The notes below the pieces were generated by a model that saw only the letters and a list, made by a program, of their open reading frames with translations, had not been told where the DNA came from and did not search any database. Shown in pieces: positions 1-11,141 of a stretch of DNA of 64,000 bases; position 1 is the first letter of the stretch, and each line of letters opens with the position of its first letter. The stretch is from contig DLJZ01000007.1 of NCBI GenBank assembly GCA_002478865.1, forward strand, positions 1-64,000, read 5' to 3'. This DNA comes from Hungatella sp. UBA7603 (GTDB lineage Bacteria; Bacillota; Clostridia; Lachnospirales; Lachnospiraceae). Both the position numbers and the translations under genes were made by a program.

Positions 1-364
1 AAGTACTTTTGTACTTTTTTTTATATGTGTGCATAAGAAAAACACTTACACTACATTTTGTATTGTAGATGTAAGCGTTTAGCTTTTCTTAACTTTTGGG
101 GGTCAGTTCAAAAAGGATGGTGCCTTTTTTATTTTCATCGAAAGGAGTGCAAAGCATGAATTAAAATACAAAACCAACAGAAAGAAAAGGTACGTGAGCA
201 ACCAGTTTACCCAAACGCTATGGTGTCTCACTGCCACAGGATCTCTCACGCTGTGATGGCTGCCCATGCCCCCAAGTCGGCTTTCATCTGCTGGAGTTCG
301 GATGGAACCTGTATGAAAACGGATGTTGATGCAATCAATCGCCGCAGCAAGGGCAGGTGAATAA
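1..364. other. Left edge, no confident gene
   Basis: I see no gene I can support here. A TGTAAGCGTTT string at 70-80 resembles the first part of a catabolite-response element but the last bases do not fit. The GC-richer stretch at about 200-360 leads directly into the methylase fragment and is probably more of the same decayed phage-type DNA, but none of its frames gave a recognisable protein. Confidence 0.4.
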
Positions 365-796
365 ATGAACAGCATCATCAGCTGTTTGGGCGGAAAGAAA
401 GCGTTAAGAGAGTTAATTTATCAGCGAATGCCCAAAGAGTTCGGACGTTACATTGAGGTTTTCGGTGGTGGTGGATGGGTGCTGTTTGGGCGTCCCATGA
501 ATACTGCCATGGAGGTGTATAACGATTTCAACTCCGACTTGGCAAATTTGTTTAAGTGTGCAAAGGAGCAGACATTTGATCTGATTCGGGAGCTAAACTT
601 TTTGCCGCTGAACAGCCGGGATGAATTTAGTGTACTGCGCAGGTATCTCTCAAAGAAGGAATTCACCAGCGAGTATCTTTCAAAGGAGTTGGATCTTGCC
701 AAGCGTCACCTTCCTCCCCCGGATTATGAGGACATTTATGAATTGGTGGATGATAATAGCTTTTTTAAGTACATGAAAAGTATGCTCGTAATTTAG
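365..796 (+). pseudogene. D12-class DNA adenine methylase, N-terminal fragment
   Basis: The 143-residue product begins like a Dam/D12-class N6-adenine DNA methyltransferase of the kind found in prophages and conjugative elements. The AdoMet-binding motif I region is visible near residues 29-40 (EVFGGGGWVLF), followed by EVYNDFNSDLANLF, the usual next conserved block. The family is normally about 250-300 residues and has a catalytic DPPY motif towards its C-terminus. That part is missing: homology fades near residue 115 and the frame ends at a stop. It should be catalytically dead. The next sequence downstream is unrelated (a carboxyltransferase fragment), so the gene was cut by a rearrangement. 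Family assignment is firm; the phage or element origin is inference. Confidence 0.75.
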
Positions 797-825
797 TTAT
801 TGGTTTTGCTTGATTAAATGAAAAA

Positions 826-1299
826 GTAGTTGGAATTGTGGCTAACCAACCTGCATATATGGCGGGAGTATTAGATTCTGATTCATTGGATAAAGGTGCT
901 AGATTCATACGTTATTGAGATGCGTATGATATTCCGCTTATTACTTTAGTTGATGTACCTGGATTTATGCCAGGCCCTCAGCAAGAGCATATGGGTATAA
1001 TTAAACATGGAGCTAAATTGTTATATGCATATTCAGAAGCTACTACAATTAAACTGACAGTAATATTGAGAAAAGCCTATGGAGGAGCCTATATAGCTAT
1101 GTGCAGCAAACATTTGAGAGCTGATTATGTAAATACTTGGCCTGGTTCTGAAGTAGCGGTTATGGGAGCAGAAGGTGCAGTCCCAATAATATACCATAAG
1201 GAAATAGAGCAACTAAATTATAATATAAAAGATTTGTTTATACAGGAAAAAGTGATACAATATAAAAAGGTACATATGAATGTATCAGCAGCATTATAA
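826..1299 (+). pseudogene. Acyl-CoA carboxyltransferase (MmdA/PccB-like) fragment
   Basis: This frame translates to the C-terminal half of a biotin-dependent carboxyltransferase such as methylmalonyl-CoA decarboxylase alpha or propionyl-CoA carboxylase beta. Recognisable blocks are [68 protein letters not shown] and AVMGAEGAV. It has no start of its own, lacks the N-terminal half, and a TGA at 916-918 sits where the family has Cys (FIRFCDAF). An ATG at 967 could in principle open a 110-residue remnant but that would not fold as an enzyme. No partner biotin carrier or beta/gamma subunit lies nearby. This is a relic. Confidence 0.85.
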
Positions 1300-1932
1300 T
1301 AGTAGCTAAAAATAAGAGATATGGGTATTCTTAAAGCCATTCAGATGAAAAAGACGTAGTAATTCAGTAATTGCTTCAGAAGATGATGTAGTGAAATAGA
1401 ACTAATCATGAGCTATACTAACCTAAATAAAGAAATTCAGTAGGCTCTGGAATCAGAGAATCGCCAACAGGAAAATTAGCGATAGATAAACCTATCTGCT
1501 GTAATATTGAAGGAAACAAGCGATAAAGCAAAGTTGTTCTTGTTGAATAATTCTCTATTGGTGATTCACAGCACATAGTACGCAAAACAATATAAGGAAG
1601 TGAGTATAGGTTTTTTAGTAAATGGATTGGCAGTTACTTTTTCAGCGCAACTATTCCGCTATGGATTAGAATATTTGGGACTAACTAATAAACAAGTGAA
1701 ATTATGCTGCTATCGGATTGTGCTTGAGTAAAATGAAACAAATTTTTATTCAATAATTAATAATATGAAATTAGTAATGTGTCTTACGTGAACTGGAGTT
1801 GATTCGATTACGTAAACTAAAATTTGTTTTCCTACAAGTCAAATTTGACTTCGAATTTAAGGTTGGGTCGTTTTTGATAACTACTTTTATAACAATTAAA
1901 TTAATGGTTGAATGTATTAAATCGAGGTATTT
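1300..1932. other. Degraded region without an intact gene
   Basis: About 630 bases with stops in all frames. Short protein-like stretches are visible, for example around 1600-1700 (FLVNGLAVTFSAQLF in one frame), suggesting an eroded coding sequence, but I could not identify its family. No RNA gene or clear hairpin was seen. Confidence 0.4.
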
Positions 1933-2571
1933 ATGAAAATATTTTTTATGGAAGTTTCAGAAAAAGAAAATAATAAAACGAATAATCTATTGAAACTTGT
2001 ATCTGAAAAAAGACAGGAGACACTCAGACGGTATCGTTTTCCAATTGACCGAAAGCTCAGCTTGTACGCTGAATTATTAGTGCGAAAGCAGGCAATGCGT
2101 CTTTTAGGATTAAATAATGATGAAATCAAGTTTGGAACAAACGAATATTGTAAGCCTTTCATTCAGGGGCATACCCAATTTCAATTTAATATCTCGCATA
2201 CTAGGAATGCAATTGCCGTAGCTTTTTCAAGTCATGAAGTCGGAGTAGATATCGAAAGAATAAATCCACCTGATTATCAAATTTCCAAACAATTTTTTAC
2301 TTTTTTTGAACATAATTACATTTTATCCCATAAAAATCCAAATCGTGCCTTCTATGAAATTTGGACAAAAAAGGAAGCATATACCAAGTGCATTGGGACA
2401 GGGTTAACAAAGCCTTTAAAATCTTTTGATGTATTGAATACTGAAATCAGCACATTGATGTACATGTACGAAATAGGAGAATATATTATTTCATATTGCA
2501 GTAATGAACCAACAACGGAAGAACATTCTTTCATTATTTTGACGGAAGACGAAATATTGCAAAGCGATTGA
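1933..2571 (+). CDS. 4'-phosphopantetheinyl transferase, Sfp type
   Basis: Transfers the phosphopantetheine arm of CoA to a serine of carrier proteins (NRPS, PKS or fatty-acid ACP/PCP). The 212-residue length suits the Sfp/Gsp family. The signature is intact: FNISHT near residue 86, GVDIE near 105 (Mg-binding Asp and Glu) and WTKKEAYTK near 144. A weak GAGG ribosome site precedes the ATG. No carrier protein, NRPS or PKS gene is present in the window, so its substrate lies elsewhere or it is an orphan left when neighbours decayed. It is flanked by degraded DNA on both sides, yet is itself full length with all catalytic residues, which argues that it is under selection. Confidence 0.9.
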   Translation: MKIFFMEVSEKENNKTNNLLKLVSEKRQETLRRYRFPIDRKLSLYAELLVRKQAMRLLGLNNDEIKFGTNEYCKPFIQGHTQFQFNISHTRNAIAVAFSSHEVGVDIERINPPDYQISKQFFTFFEHNYILSHKNPNRAFYEIWTKKEAYTKCIGTGLTKPLKSFDVLNTEISTLMYMYEIGEYIISYCSNEPTTEEHSFIILTEDEILQSD

Positions 2572-2814
2572 CTATGTTATCGTAAAATGTAAAACAAGAA
2601 TTCGTAGTAAGCATCTTGAATGAATCAAAAACATTGTGGATTTTAAGAGAGCATAAATTTTCTTGTGTCCAGAGAGTAAATAACTGTTTGGAGTTGAATT
2701 AAATATGTAGTAAATTTCTATAATTTAAACCTCGTTTGCAATATCGAACGTAAGTTTTTATTAATAGTTTTTCCAGATTCTAAATTATATAGAATAGGGG
2801 ATGCGGACAATTTG

Positions 2815-3643
2815 TGCTCGGATATTTAAAATGCGTGGAAAGATTAGCCCAGTTATCCCACCAGGACTTTGCTATTTTAGGGTGTTTCCCGCCCCATTTG
2901 TCATCAAATAGATCTAGTTCACTTATTGCGATATCTTCTGTAGGTGCAGCATACACACGTTTTAAATCTATCATAAGCGGCTTGATATCTTTGTAAGATA
3001 CAAACTTGATTGTGTTACGGATCTGGTGAATAATACACTGCTGGGATTTCAGTTTTTGGAAAAACTGCCTCAATTGCCTGGGTAAATAAGGTCAGGCCAT
3101 CCACACATGCAATCAGGATATCTCGGACCCCACGGTTTTTTAAACCGTTCATAATTGACAGCCAGAGCTTTGTACTTTCGTTCTCGCCGACATACATTCC
3201 AAGAACATCTTTATGTCCACTCATATGTATGCCTATGGCGATATAGACAGCCTTTTTTACAATTCGGCCTTCGCTTCTGACATGAAAATAGATTGCATCC
3301 ATAAACACTACGGTATAGATCTCTTCCAGGGGGCGTTCTTGCCAGGGTCTGCCCCCTTGGTCATCCCTTTGGCATACATGGGCATGATTTTTTCTTCCAT
3401 GTCCTGGGTCAATGTGTTTTGATACTTCTTGATGATCTTAGGCTCGAATTCCCCATCTCTGTCTCGTGGAACGTCCAGCTCCATTTCACCATCCAGACTA
3501 CCTTCCAGGATAACAGACATCATTTCTCTCATGAGGCCATTGACATCTGTTCCATTCTTAACTGGATTTTCTTTTAGATATCCATTCATCATTTCACGTA
3601 GTGCCTGTTTTTCGGGAGACTCGTCCCTTCTTCTTTTTGCCAT
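2815..3643 (-). pseudogene. IS256-family transposase, frameshifted and truncated
   Basis: Three consecutive minus-strand frames make up one transposase. 3643-3308 carries the N-terminal part (MREMMSVILEGSLDGEMELDV...). 3308-3015 carries the DDE core (MDAIYFHVRSEGRIVKKAVYIAIG and ACVDGLTLFTQAIEAVFP). The frame ending near 2815 carries CIIHQIRNTIKFVSYKDIK and WDNWANLSTHFKYP. Between the first and second pieces an internal deletion has removed the segment after YAKGMT. A one-base shift near 3060 separates the second from the third. The C-terminus is lost, so the protein cannot be active. Confidence 0.85.
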
Positions 3644-3700
3644 AAAATAATACCTCCAGACTGAGTAATTTTATTTTACATCAGTTTGAAGGTTTGCACA
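2815..3700 (-). mobile_element. IS256-family insertion sequence remnant
   Basis: A decayed copy of an IS256-family (mutator-type) element on the minus strand. Transposase homology begins at 3643 and breaks off abruptly near 2820, where conserved FKYP is followed by unrelated residues. The missing end would carry the last catalytic Glu region and the left inverted repeat. The exact right boundary, just upstream of the transposase start near 3700, is a guess because I could not match terminal inverted repeats. Confidence 0.75.
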
Positions 3701-3856
3701 AACTTTGGGATTCTCCCTGCACTTCCACGGATGACATAGGATAATTAAAGGCAAAATCTGTCCAAATATTTTTCTATTCTGTTGGTATTATTTAGTTAAC
3801 CTAACAAAGTCAAATTGCTCAGTGGAAAATAATAAACACTCAAAGATATATTATTA

Positions 3857-4048
3857 CTAACGCCTTTCCAAATAGTGATAAACAATAGAGTTCATTACCC
3901 ACTGCAATATGAAAAGTATAAATATCATTCCTATTACCCATGCTTTCACACGAAGTAGAGCCAGCACAAAATCCAAAATTAATAAACTGAGAGCCATAAG
4001 CTTGCGTTCATTAACGCTGTTAATATAGGCTTCTTTTTTTGTTTTCAT
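3857..4048 (-). CDS. Small two-helix membrane protein
   Basis: A 63-residue product with two predicted membrane segments (about residues 18-32 and 36-58) and a basic N-terminus. I do not recognise a family. It lies 22 bases downstream of another small membrane protein and behind the XRE-type regulator pseudogene, an arrangement common in Firmicutes (regulator followed by short membrane proteins). No strong ribosome site is visible before its ATG, so expression may depend on coupling to the upstream gene. Function is unknown. Confidence 0.5.
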   Translation of the reverse strand: MKTKKEAYINSVNERKLMALSLLILDFVLALLRVKAWVIGMIFILFILQWVMNSIVYHYLERR

Positions 4049-4070
4049 ATTTGGACTGATGGGTAGGGAG

Positions 4071-4244
4071 TTAATAATAAGAAATACGGATTAGTTGTAC
4101 AATTGAACTAAATCCAAAGTCAAATCCCATCGCCAAAATTAAAATAGAATAGTAATTAGTATTTACCATGAGACCTATTACAATTAGGGCAATACCAACG
4201 ATAAGTCTGAAAAAAATGGTTTCTTTTCTTTCATTTTGTTTCAT
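4071..4244 (-). CDS. Small two-helix membrane protein
   Basis: A 57-residue product beginning MKQNERKE, with two hydrophobic segments (about residues 13-30 and 32-50). The ATG at 4244 overlaps the end of the upstream XRE-type gene (the ATGAAACAAAATGA overlap), so translational coupling decides this start over the in-frame ATG 24 bases upstream, which lies inside the regulator. I do not recognise its family. Since the coupled regulator now has an internal stop, translation of this gene may be reduced. Confidence 0.55.
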   Translation of the reverse strand: MKQNERKETIFFRLIVGIALIVIGLMVNTNYYSILILAMGFDFGFSSIVQLIRISYY

Positions 4245-4434
4245 CCTCATAAATAAATACTTCTTCAATACTCATTTCAAAGTATCGAGCGATTTTGAAA
4301 GCTAATAGTATTAATGGATTGTAACGAACGTTTTCTTAAAAACCTATTGTCTGTCTTGATACTTCCAAAACGGCAGCTAATTCTTCTTGCCTAATACCTT
4401 TTTGTTTTCTTAATTCTTCTAACTGATTTCTCAA
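4231..4434 (-). pseudogene. XRE-family helix-turn-helix regulator with internal stop
   Basis: Read from a TTG at 4434 behind an AGGAGG site, the sequence gives LRNQLEELRKQKGIRQEELA, a typical start of the short (about 67-residue) XRE regulators that precede small membrane proteins. The recognition helix VSRQTIG follows, then F and TAA at 4336-4338 where the family has SLEN. After the stop the same frame continues ENVRYNPLILLAFKIARYFEMSIEEVF, so only a nonsense change separates the two halves. Length is conserved, so this is a substitution and not an indel, either in the genome or as a sequencing error. Confidence 0.75.
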
Positions 4435-4723
4435 TAGATCCTCCTTTTTGTTGTAAAGTTTGCCTTCCATAATTTTCTTATACTCATTAAAAGTAAATTG
4501 TCAAATATACTTTCCGCTTTTTGTTAGATATTAGTGTTCTTATAAATAATGTTTTAATGAAATAGCATATAAACCATAGGGTGAATAGTAGCGAAAAATG
4601 GCGCGCTGTGCCGCATTTCTTACATGTAATATAAATATTGGGTAAATATCGTATAATGAATTAACATCATAATGTAGAGCAAAAAAAGTACAATTTAAAT
4701 ATTTAGAAAGATGTCGAATTAAT

Positions 4724-4835
4724 AGAAGTGCCGGTGTTAATACCACAGGTGTCGCCGTCATTGATGAACTGGATTTTGCCGTTTGAAAAAAATCACCTGT
4801 TGGGTGATAATTCAAAATTACCTTATTCTACTTAA
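4724..4835 (+). pseudogene. Orphan dockerin remnant upstream of the xylan operon
   Basis: One frame gives GVNTTGVAVIDELDFAV, stop, KK, which matches a type I dockerin calcium-loop/helix repeat. Another frame then continues HLLGDNSKLPYST to a stop at 4833-4835, matching the usual dockerin ending (YLLGTITKLP). The 3' end is homologous at the base level to the end of the dockerin remnants at 10030-10052 and 12999-13021. The enzyme to which it belonged is gone; about 4500-4720 shows only uninterpretable sequence with stops. This suggests the operon once extended further upstream. Confidence 0.6.
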
Positions 4836-4887
4836 AGATCGCATACTCTTATCATTCTGCCGTGCATCTGCCCTTCGGGATATCGGC
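4815..4887 (+). promoter_or_regulatory. Leader element with hairpin, repeated at 10035-10103
   Basis: The segment from the dockerin end through AAAGATCGCATACTCTTATCATTCTGCCGTG to an imperfect hairpin (GCCG...CCC TTC GGG...CGGC, 4859-4887) is clearly homologous to 10035-10103. Both copies precede a CE1 esterase gene. It may be a terminator or processing hairpin between operon genes. No poly-T tract follows, so a processing or stabilising role fits as well as termination. Further on, a perfect AAGGAGG site precedes a three-codon frame ATG-GTG-ACG-TAA at 5001-5012. Confidence 0.5.
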
Positions 4888-5051
4888 GGTTTAAAGATAA
4901 GTTAATTTATAATATACAATAAGGTAGTGAAAGGGGGGCGTGAAAACTTAAGACAAGTAATACGAGTGCAGTGTACTTACTAAAAATGAAGGAGGTTAAA
5001 ATGGTGACGTAATAATGAATTTAATCTAAAGGTAGGTTTTCTGTTAATTAA

Positions 5052-7172
<2,121 letters not shown>

Positions 7173-7208
7173 GTTGGCATGTATTTTTAAAACCAGGAGG
7201 AAACGGGT

Positions 7209-9869
7209 ATGTTAAAAAAGAAGGCTTCCAGAAGAAGTGTTTTATTAATTCTCTCTTTGATAACTGTATTATGCAGCATATTCACTTTTACTGTCTTTCC
7301 GAAAACTACATCCGCTGCGACTCAGGCAACCTATTATGTTTCGCCGACAGGAAGTGACAGCAACCCAGGAACGCTTGCAGCACCCTTCCAGACAATTGCA
7401 AAGGCGCGCGACGCTGTACGCATGATCAACAGCAATATGACCGGAGATATCTATATTTATTTGCGAGGCGGAAACCACAGCATCACCAGTACCGTTACTT
7501 TCGGACCACAGGATTCAGGAACAAACGGATACAGGATCTATTATCAGGCATACCCGGGTGAAACGCCTATCTTGAACGGAGCAACAAAAGTTACAGGTTG
7601 GACTCAGCATAGCGGCAATATTTATAAGGCTACGCTCAATCGTTCGACCAAATTGAGAAACCTTTATGTGAATGACCAGAGGGCTTCCATGACCAGCAAA
7701 ACCGTCACAGCCCGCGGAGGGTACGGGACTTATTCTGTAACTGCAGGACAGGCTAGTTGGGCATGGTCAAGCGGCAGTAAGAGTGACGGGGTTCAGTATA
7801 ATACATCGGATGTACCGGCAATTACCAGAAACAAAGATGATCTTGAGATCGTAAACGGTACTACCTGGAATGAGAATATAGTTTGTACCAGGGATGTCAT
7901 TACATCCGGCAGTTATAGAGTGCTTCTTTTGCAGCAGCCTTATGGGGCGATAGCACAGACTCCGGGGTGGGGGGCAGCCTTTAGTTCTTCCGGTACCCAT
8001 ACGATTTATAATGCCTTCGAATTCTTAAATTCTCCTGGACAATTTTATTTTGACAAGACGGACAAAACGCTTTATTACTATATCCGTCCAGGTGAGAATA
8101 TGACCACTGCCGATGTAGAGGCTCCTGTTGTAGAGAAGCTGATCGACATCGCAGGAACATCAACGACTAACAGGGTCAAGAATATCACCTTTCAGGGCAT
8201 TACTTTTGAAAATACGGATTACAGCCTTGTGAATGTTGCAGGCTCACACGGTAAATCTACATGTCAGGCTGCACAGGCATTTACCGCTTTTTATAACGAC
8301 AATTGGCACAACACCAAGTATGATCTTGTTGATACATTGCCGGGAATGATCAACGTAAGCAGTAGCGATTCCATTAACTTTATAAGAAATATAATAAAGC
8401 ACAGCGGAAATGATGGAATTACCATGGTAAACGATGTTATAAATTCCAGTCTTATCGGCAACTACATCACGGACATCACATCCAGCGGCATCACGGTAGG
8501 GCATCCGCAACATGTTTATATCGGAGATGGTGGAAACCATGCAAAATACGCTCCCGGAGTAGAAGGGATTTGTAAGAATAACACCATCAACAATAATATG
8601 TTGTACAACATAAGCACGTCTCACGGATTTGGGGGATGTGCCGCTATCACGGCTTACTTTGTCGATACCCTCAAAATAACGAATAACCATGTTCAATCAA
8701 CAGCATACAATGGGATTCATTTAGGATGGGGATGGCGTAATTTCACTGACTCCACTACTTGTAAAAACAACACAGTAAGTAATAACCGGATTATTAATAC
8801 CTTAACCAGGCTTCATGACAGCGGAGCCATTTATACCATTGGACAGATGCCGGGCACGAACATTAACCAGAACTATGTCAAGGGGATTCCTCCTGCAACC
8901 TCCGGTCCGACCTATGGTTTGCATAACGATGAAGGAACTGCCTATATCAATGAAAATGACAACGTACTGGATATTGATCCTGGGGTAAAGTATACCATCA
9001 ACTGTGAGGATTTTGGAGAAAAACACGATTTAACCATACTGCGGACCTACGCCACCGTAAATAAAATGGGCGTTAATCCTCCAAACAGTAAAATTGATCC
9101 CCCGGTTGTCGTACCGGATAATGTATGGCCTTTGACACAGTACACCACCTGTTTGAATTCGGGAATCCAGGAAGCATACAGGGATATTATCCCGGCAAAC
9201 TTGCTTTCAACACCGGATTATGTGTTCCCCGCAAGTTGTGCTGCTGCAGCCGGTACTAGCATAAGTATAAGGAGCAGCGGGAATTCTTCCAATACGGTAT
9301 GGTTTGCCCCGGCCGGAACAACCAGTTTTGTCGAGGGACCTACGATGACGAAAGCTGAAGGAACTGTGACATCGATTACCACCCCAGCCGCTGCCGGTAC
9401 GTACAGGTTGTGTGTAGTAAATTCACAAGGCATGAAGATGGGTGAATCGGCGGCACTGCTCCGAGTAAGCGGAACGCCTTCACAGATTGAAGCGGAGAGT
9501 TTCAGTAGCCAATCGGGTATTCAAACGGAAACCTGCAGCGAAGGAGGACAGAACATTGGTTATATTGAAAATGGGGATTATGTCGTATACAACAATATCA
9601 ATTTAGGTGCCGGAGCGGCAAGCTTCCAGGCCAGAGTAGCCAGCGGTGCCAGCGGAGGGAATATTGAGATCAGGCTGGACAGTCTTACTGGTCCTTTAGT
9701 AGGAACTTGTTCTATCACCGGGACTGGCGGTTGGCAGACGTGGGCTACCAGAACCTGCAATGTCAGCGGAGCAAGCGGGACGCATAACGTATACTTGAAA
9801 TTTACCGGTGGGAGCGGTTACTTATTCAATCTAAACTGGTTCCAATTTATTGGGGGAAGTTCGACTTAA
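7209..9869 (+). CDS. Secreted parallel beta-helix glycosidase-like protein with CBM6 (GH141-like)
   Basis: An 886-residue secreted protein. A signal peptide ends near residue 37 (TTSAA). The N-terminal YYVSPTGSDSNPGTLAAPFQTIAKARDAVR block and the long right-handed beta-helix that follows (to about residue 640, with NNTINNNMLYNIS-type rungs) resemble the GH141 family, which includes a clostridial endoxylanase and a fucosidase. An Ig-like stretch (about 650-760) and a CBM6 (about 765-880) follow. An AGGAGG site fixes the start. The reading frame ends with TAA right after CBM6. Two codons further the same frame has another TAA, then a recognisable dockerin, so the enzyme has lost its cellulosome anchor. 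GH141 is my best match; a GH120-like or uncharacterised beta-helix protein is possible. Confidence 0.8.
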   Translation: MLKKKASRRSVLLILSLITVLCSIFTFTVFPKTTSAATQATYYVSPTGSDSNPGTLAAPFQTIAKARDAVRMINSNMTGDIYIYLRGGNHSITSTVTFGPQDSGTNGYRIYYQAYPGETPILNGATKVTGWTQHSGNIYKATLNRSTKLRNLYVNDQRASMTSKTVTARGGYGTYSVTAGQASWAWSSGSKSDGVQYNTSDVPAITRNKDDLEIVNGTTWNENIVCTRDVITSGSYRVLLLQQPYGAIAQTPGWGAAFSSSGTHTIYNAFEFLNSPGQFYFDKTDKTLYYYIRPGENMTTADVEAPVVEKLIDIAGTSTTNRVKNITFQGITFENTDYSLVNVAGSHGKSTCQAAQAFTAFYNDNWHNTKYDLVDTLPGMINVSSSDSINFIRNIIKHSGNDGITMVNDVINSSLIGNYITDITSSGITVGHPQHVYIGDGGNHAKYAPGVEGICKNNTINNNMLYNISTSHGFGGCAAITAYFVDTLKITNNHVQSTAYNGIHLGWGWRNFTDSTTCKNNTVSNNRIINTLTRLHDSGAIYTIGQMPGTNINQNYVKGIPPATSGPTYGLHNDEGTAYINENDNVLDIDPGVKYTINCEDFGEKHDLTILRTYATVNKMGVNPPNSKIDPPVVVPDNVWPLTQYTTCLNSGIQEAYRDIIPANLLSTPDYVFPASCAAAAGTSISIRSSGNSSNTVWFAPAGTTSFVEGPTMTKAEGTVTSITTPAAAGTYRLCVVNSQGMKMGESAALLRVSGTPSQIEAESFSSQSGIQTETCSEGGQNIGYIENGDYVVYNNINLGAGAASFQARVASGASGGNIEIRLDSLTGPLVGTCSITGTGGWQTWATRTCNVSGASGTHNVYLKFTGGSGYLFNLNWFQFIGGSST

Positions 9870-9887
9870 GCGCCCACTCCCTAATAT

Positions 9888-10052
9888 GTGGTTGGAGATC
9901 TCAATGGAGATACGAGTGTGGAGGCAACAGACTATGCCTTAATGAAAATGTATCTTTTGGGGTCCATTCAAGATTTCCCCGTGCAAAATGACCTTGCAGC
10001 CAGGGACCTGAATCTTGACAATGTTATTTCCAAATCAACTTATTCGCTTTAA
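9888..10052 (+). pseudogene. Detached dockerin remnant in frame behind two stop codons
   Basis: In the same frame as the upstream CBM6 enzyme, after TAA (9867-9869), four codons (APTP) and a second TAA (9882-9884), translation resumes as VVGDLNGDTSVEATDYALMK, a near-perfect first dockerin repeat with calcium ligands D-x-N-x-D and Asp12. The second repeat starts DLNLDNVISKSTYSL but lacks Asp12 and its helix before the stop at 10050. It is a once-functional dockerin that is now untranslated and partly eroded. Confidence 0.85.
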
Positions 10053-10103
10053 AGATAGTGTACTCTAATCATGCTGCCGTGTATCCTGTTTAGGATACAC
10101 GGC
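10035..10103 (+). promoter_or_regulatory. Leader element with perfect hairpin, copy 2
   Basis: Homologous to 4815-4887. Here the hairpin is perfect: GCCGTGTATCC, loop TGTTTA, GGATACACGGC (10076-10103). It lies between the dockerin remnant and the second CE1 gene, 27 bases before its start. No T-run follows, so it may serve in mRNA processing or stability as much as termination. Confidence 0.6.
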
Positions 10104-10126
10104 GATATAAAAGAAAGGGGAAATAA

Positions 10127-11107
<981 letters not shown>

Positions 11108-11141
11108 GCAATCTACAACAATATTGATTGGAGGTAATTCT

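Noticed and set aside
103..378. 91-codon minus-strand frame at the left edge
   Set aside because: Composition looks like an antisense frame of degraded phage-type DNA; no motif supports it.
4540..4815. 91-codon minus-strand frame
   Set aside because: It is antisense to the dockerin remnant and has no ribosome site or family match.
9867..10052. Programmed stop-codon readthrough to add a dockerin
   Set aside because: Two TAA codons in close succession and an incomplete second calcium loop make decay more likely; kept only as a test in the findings.
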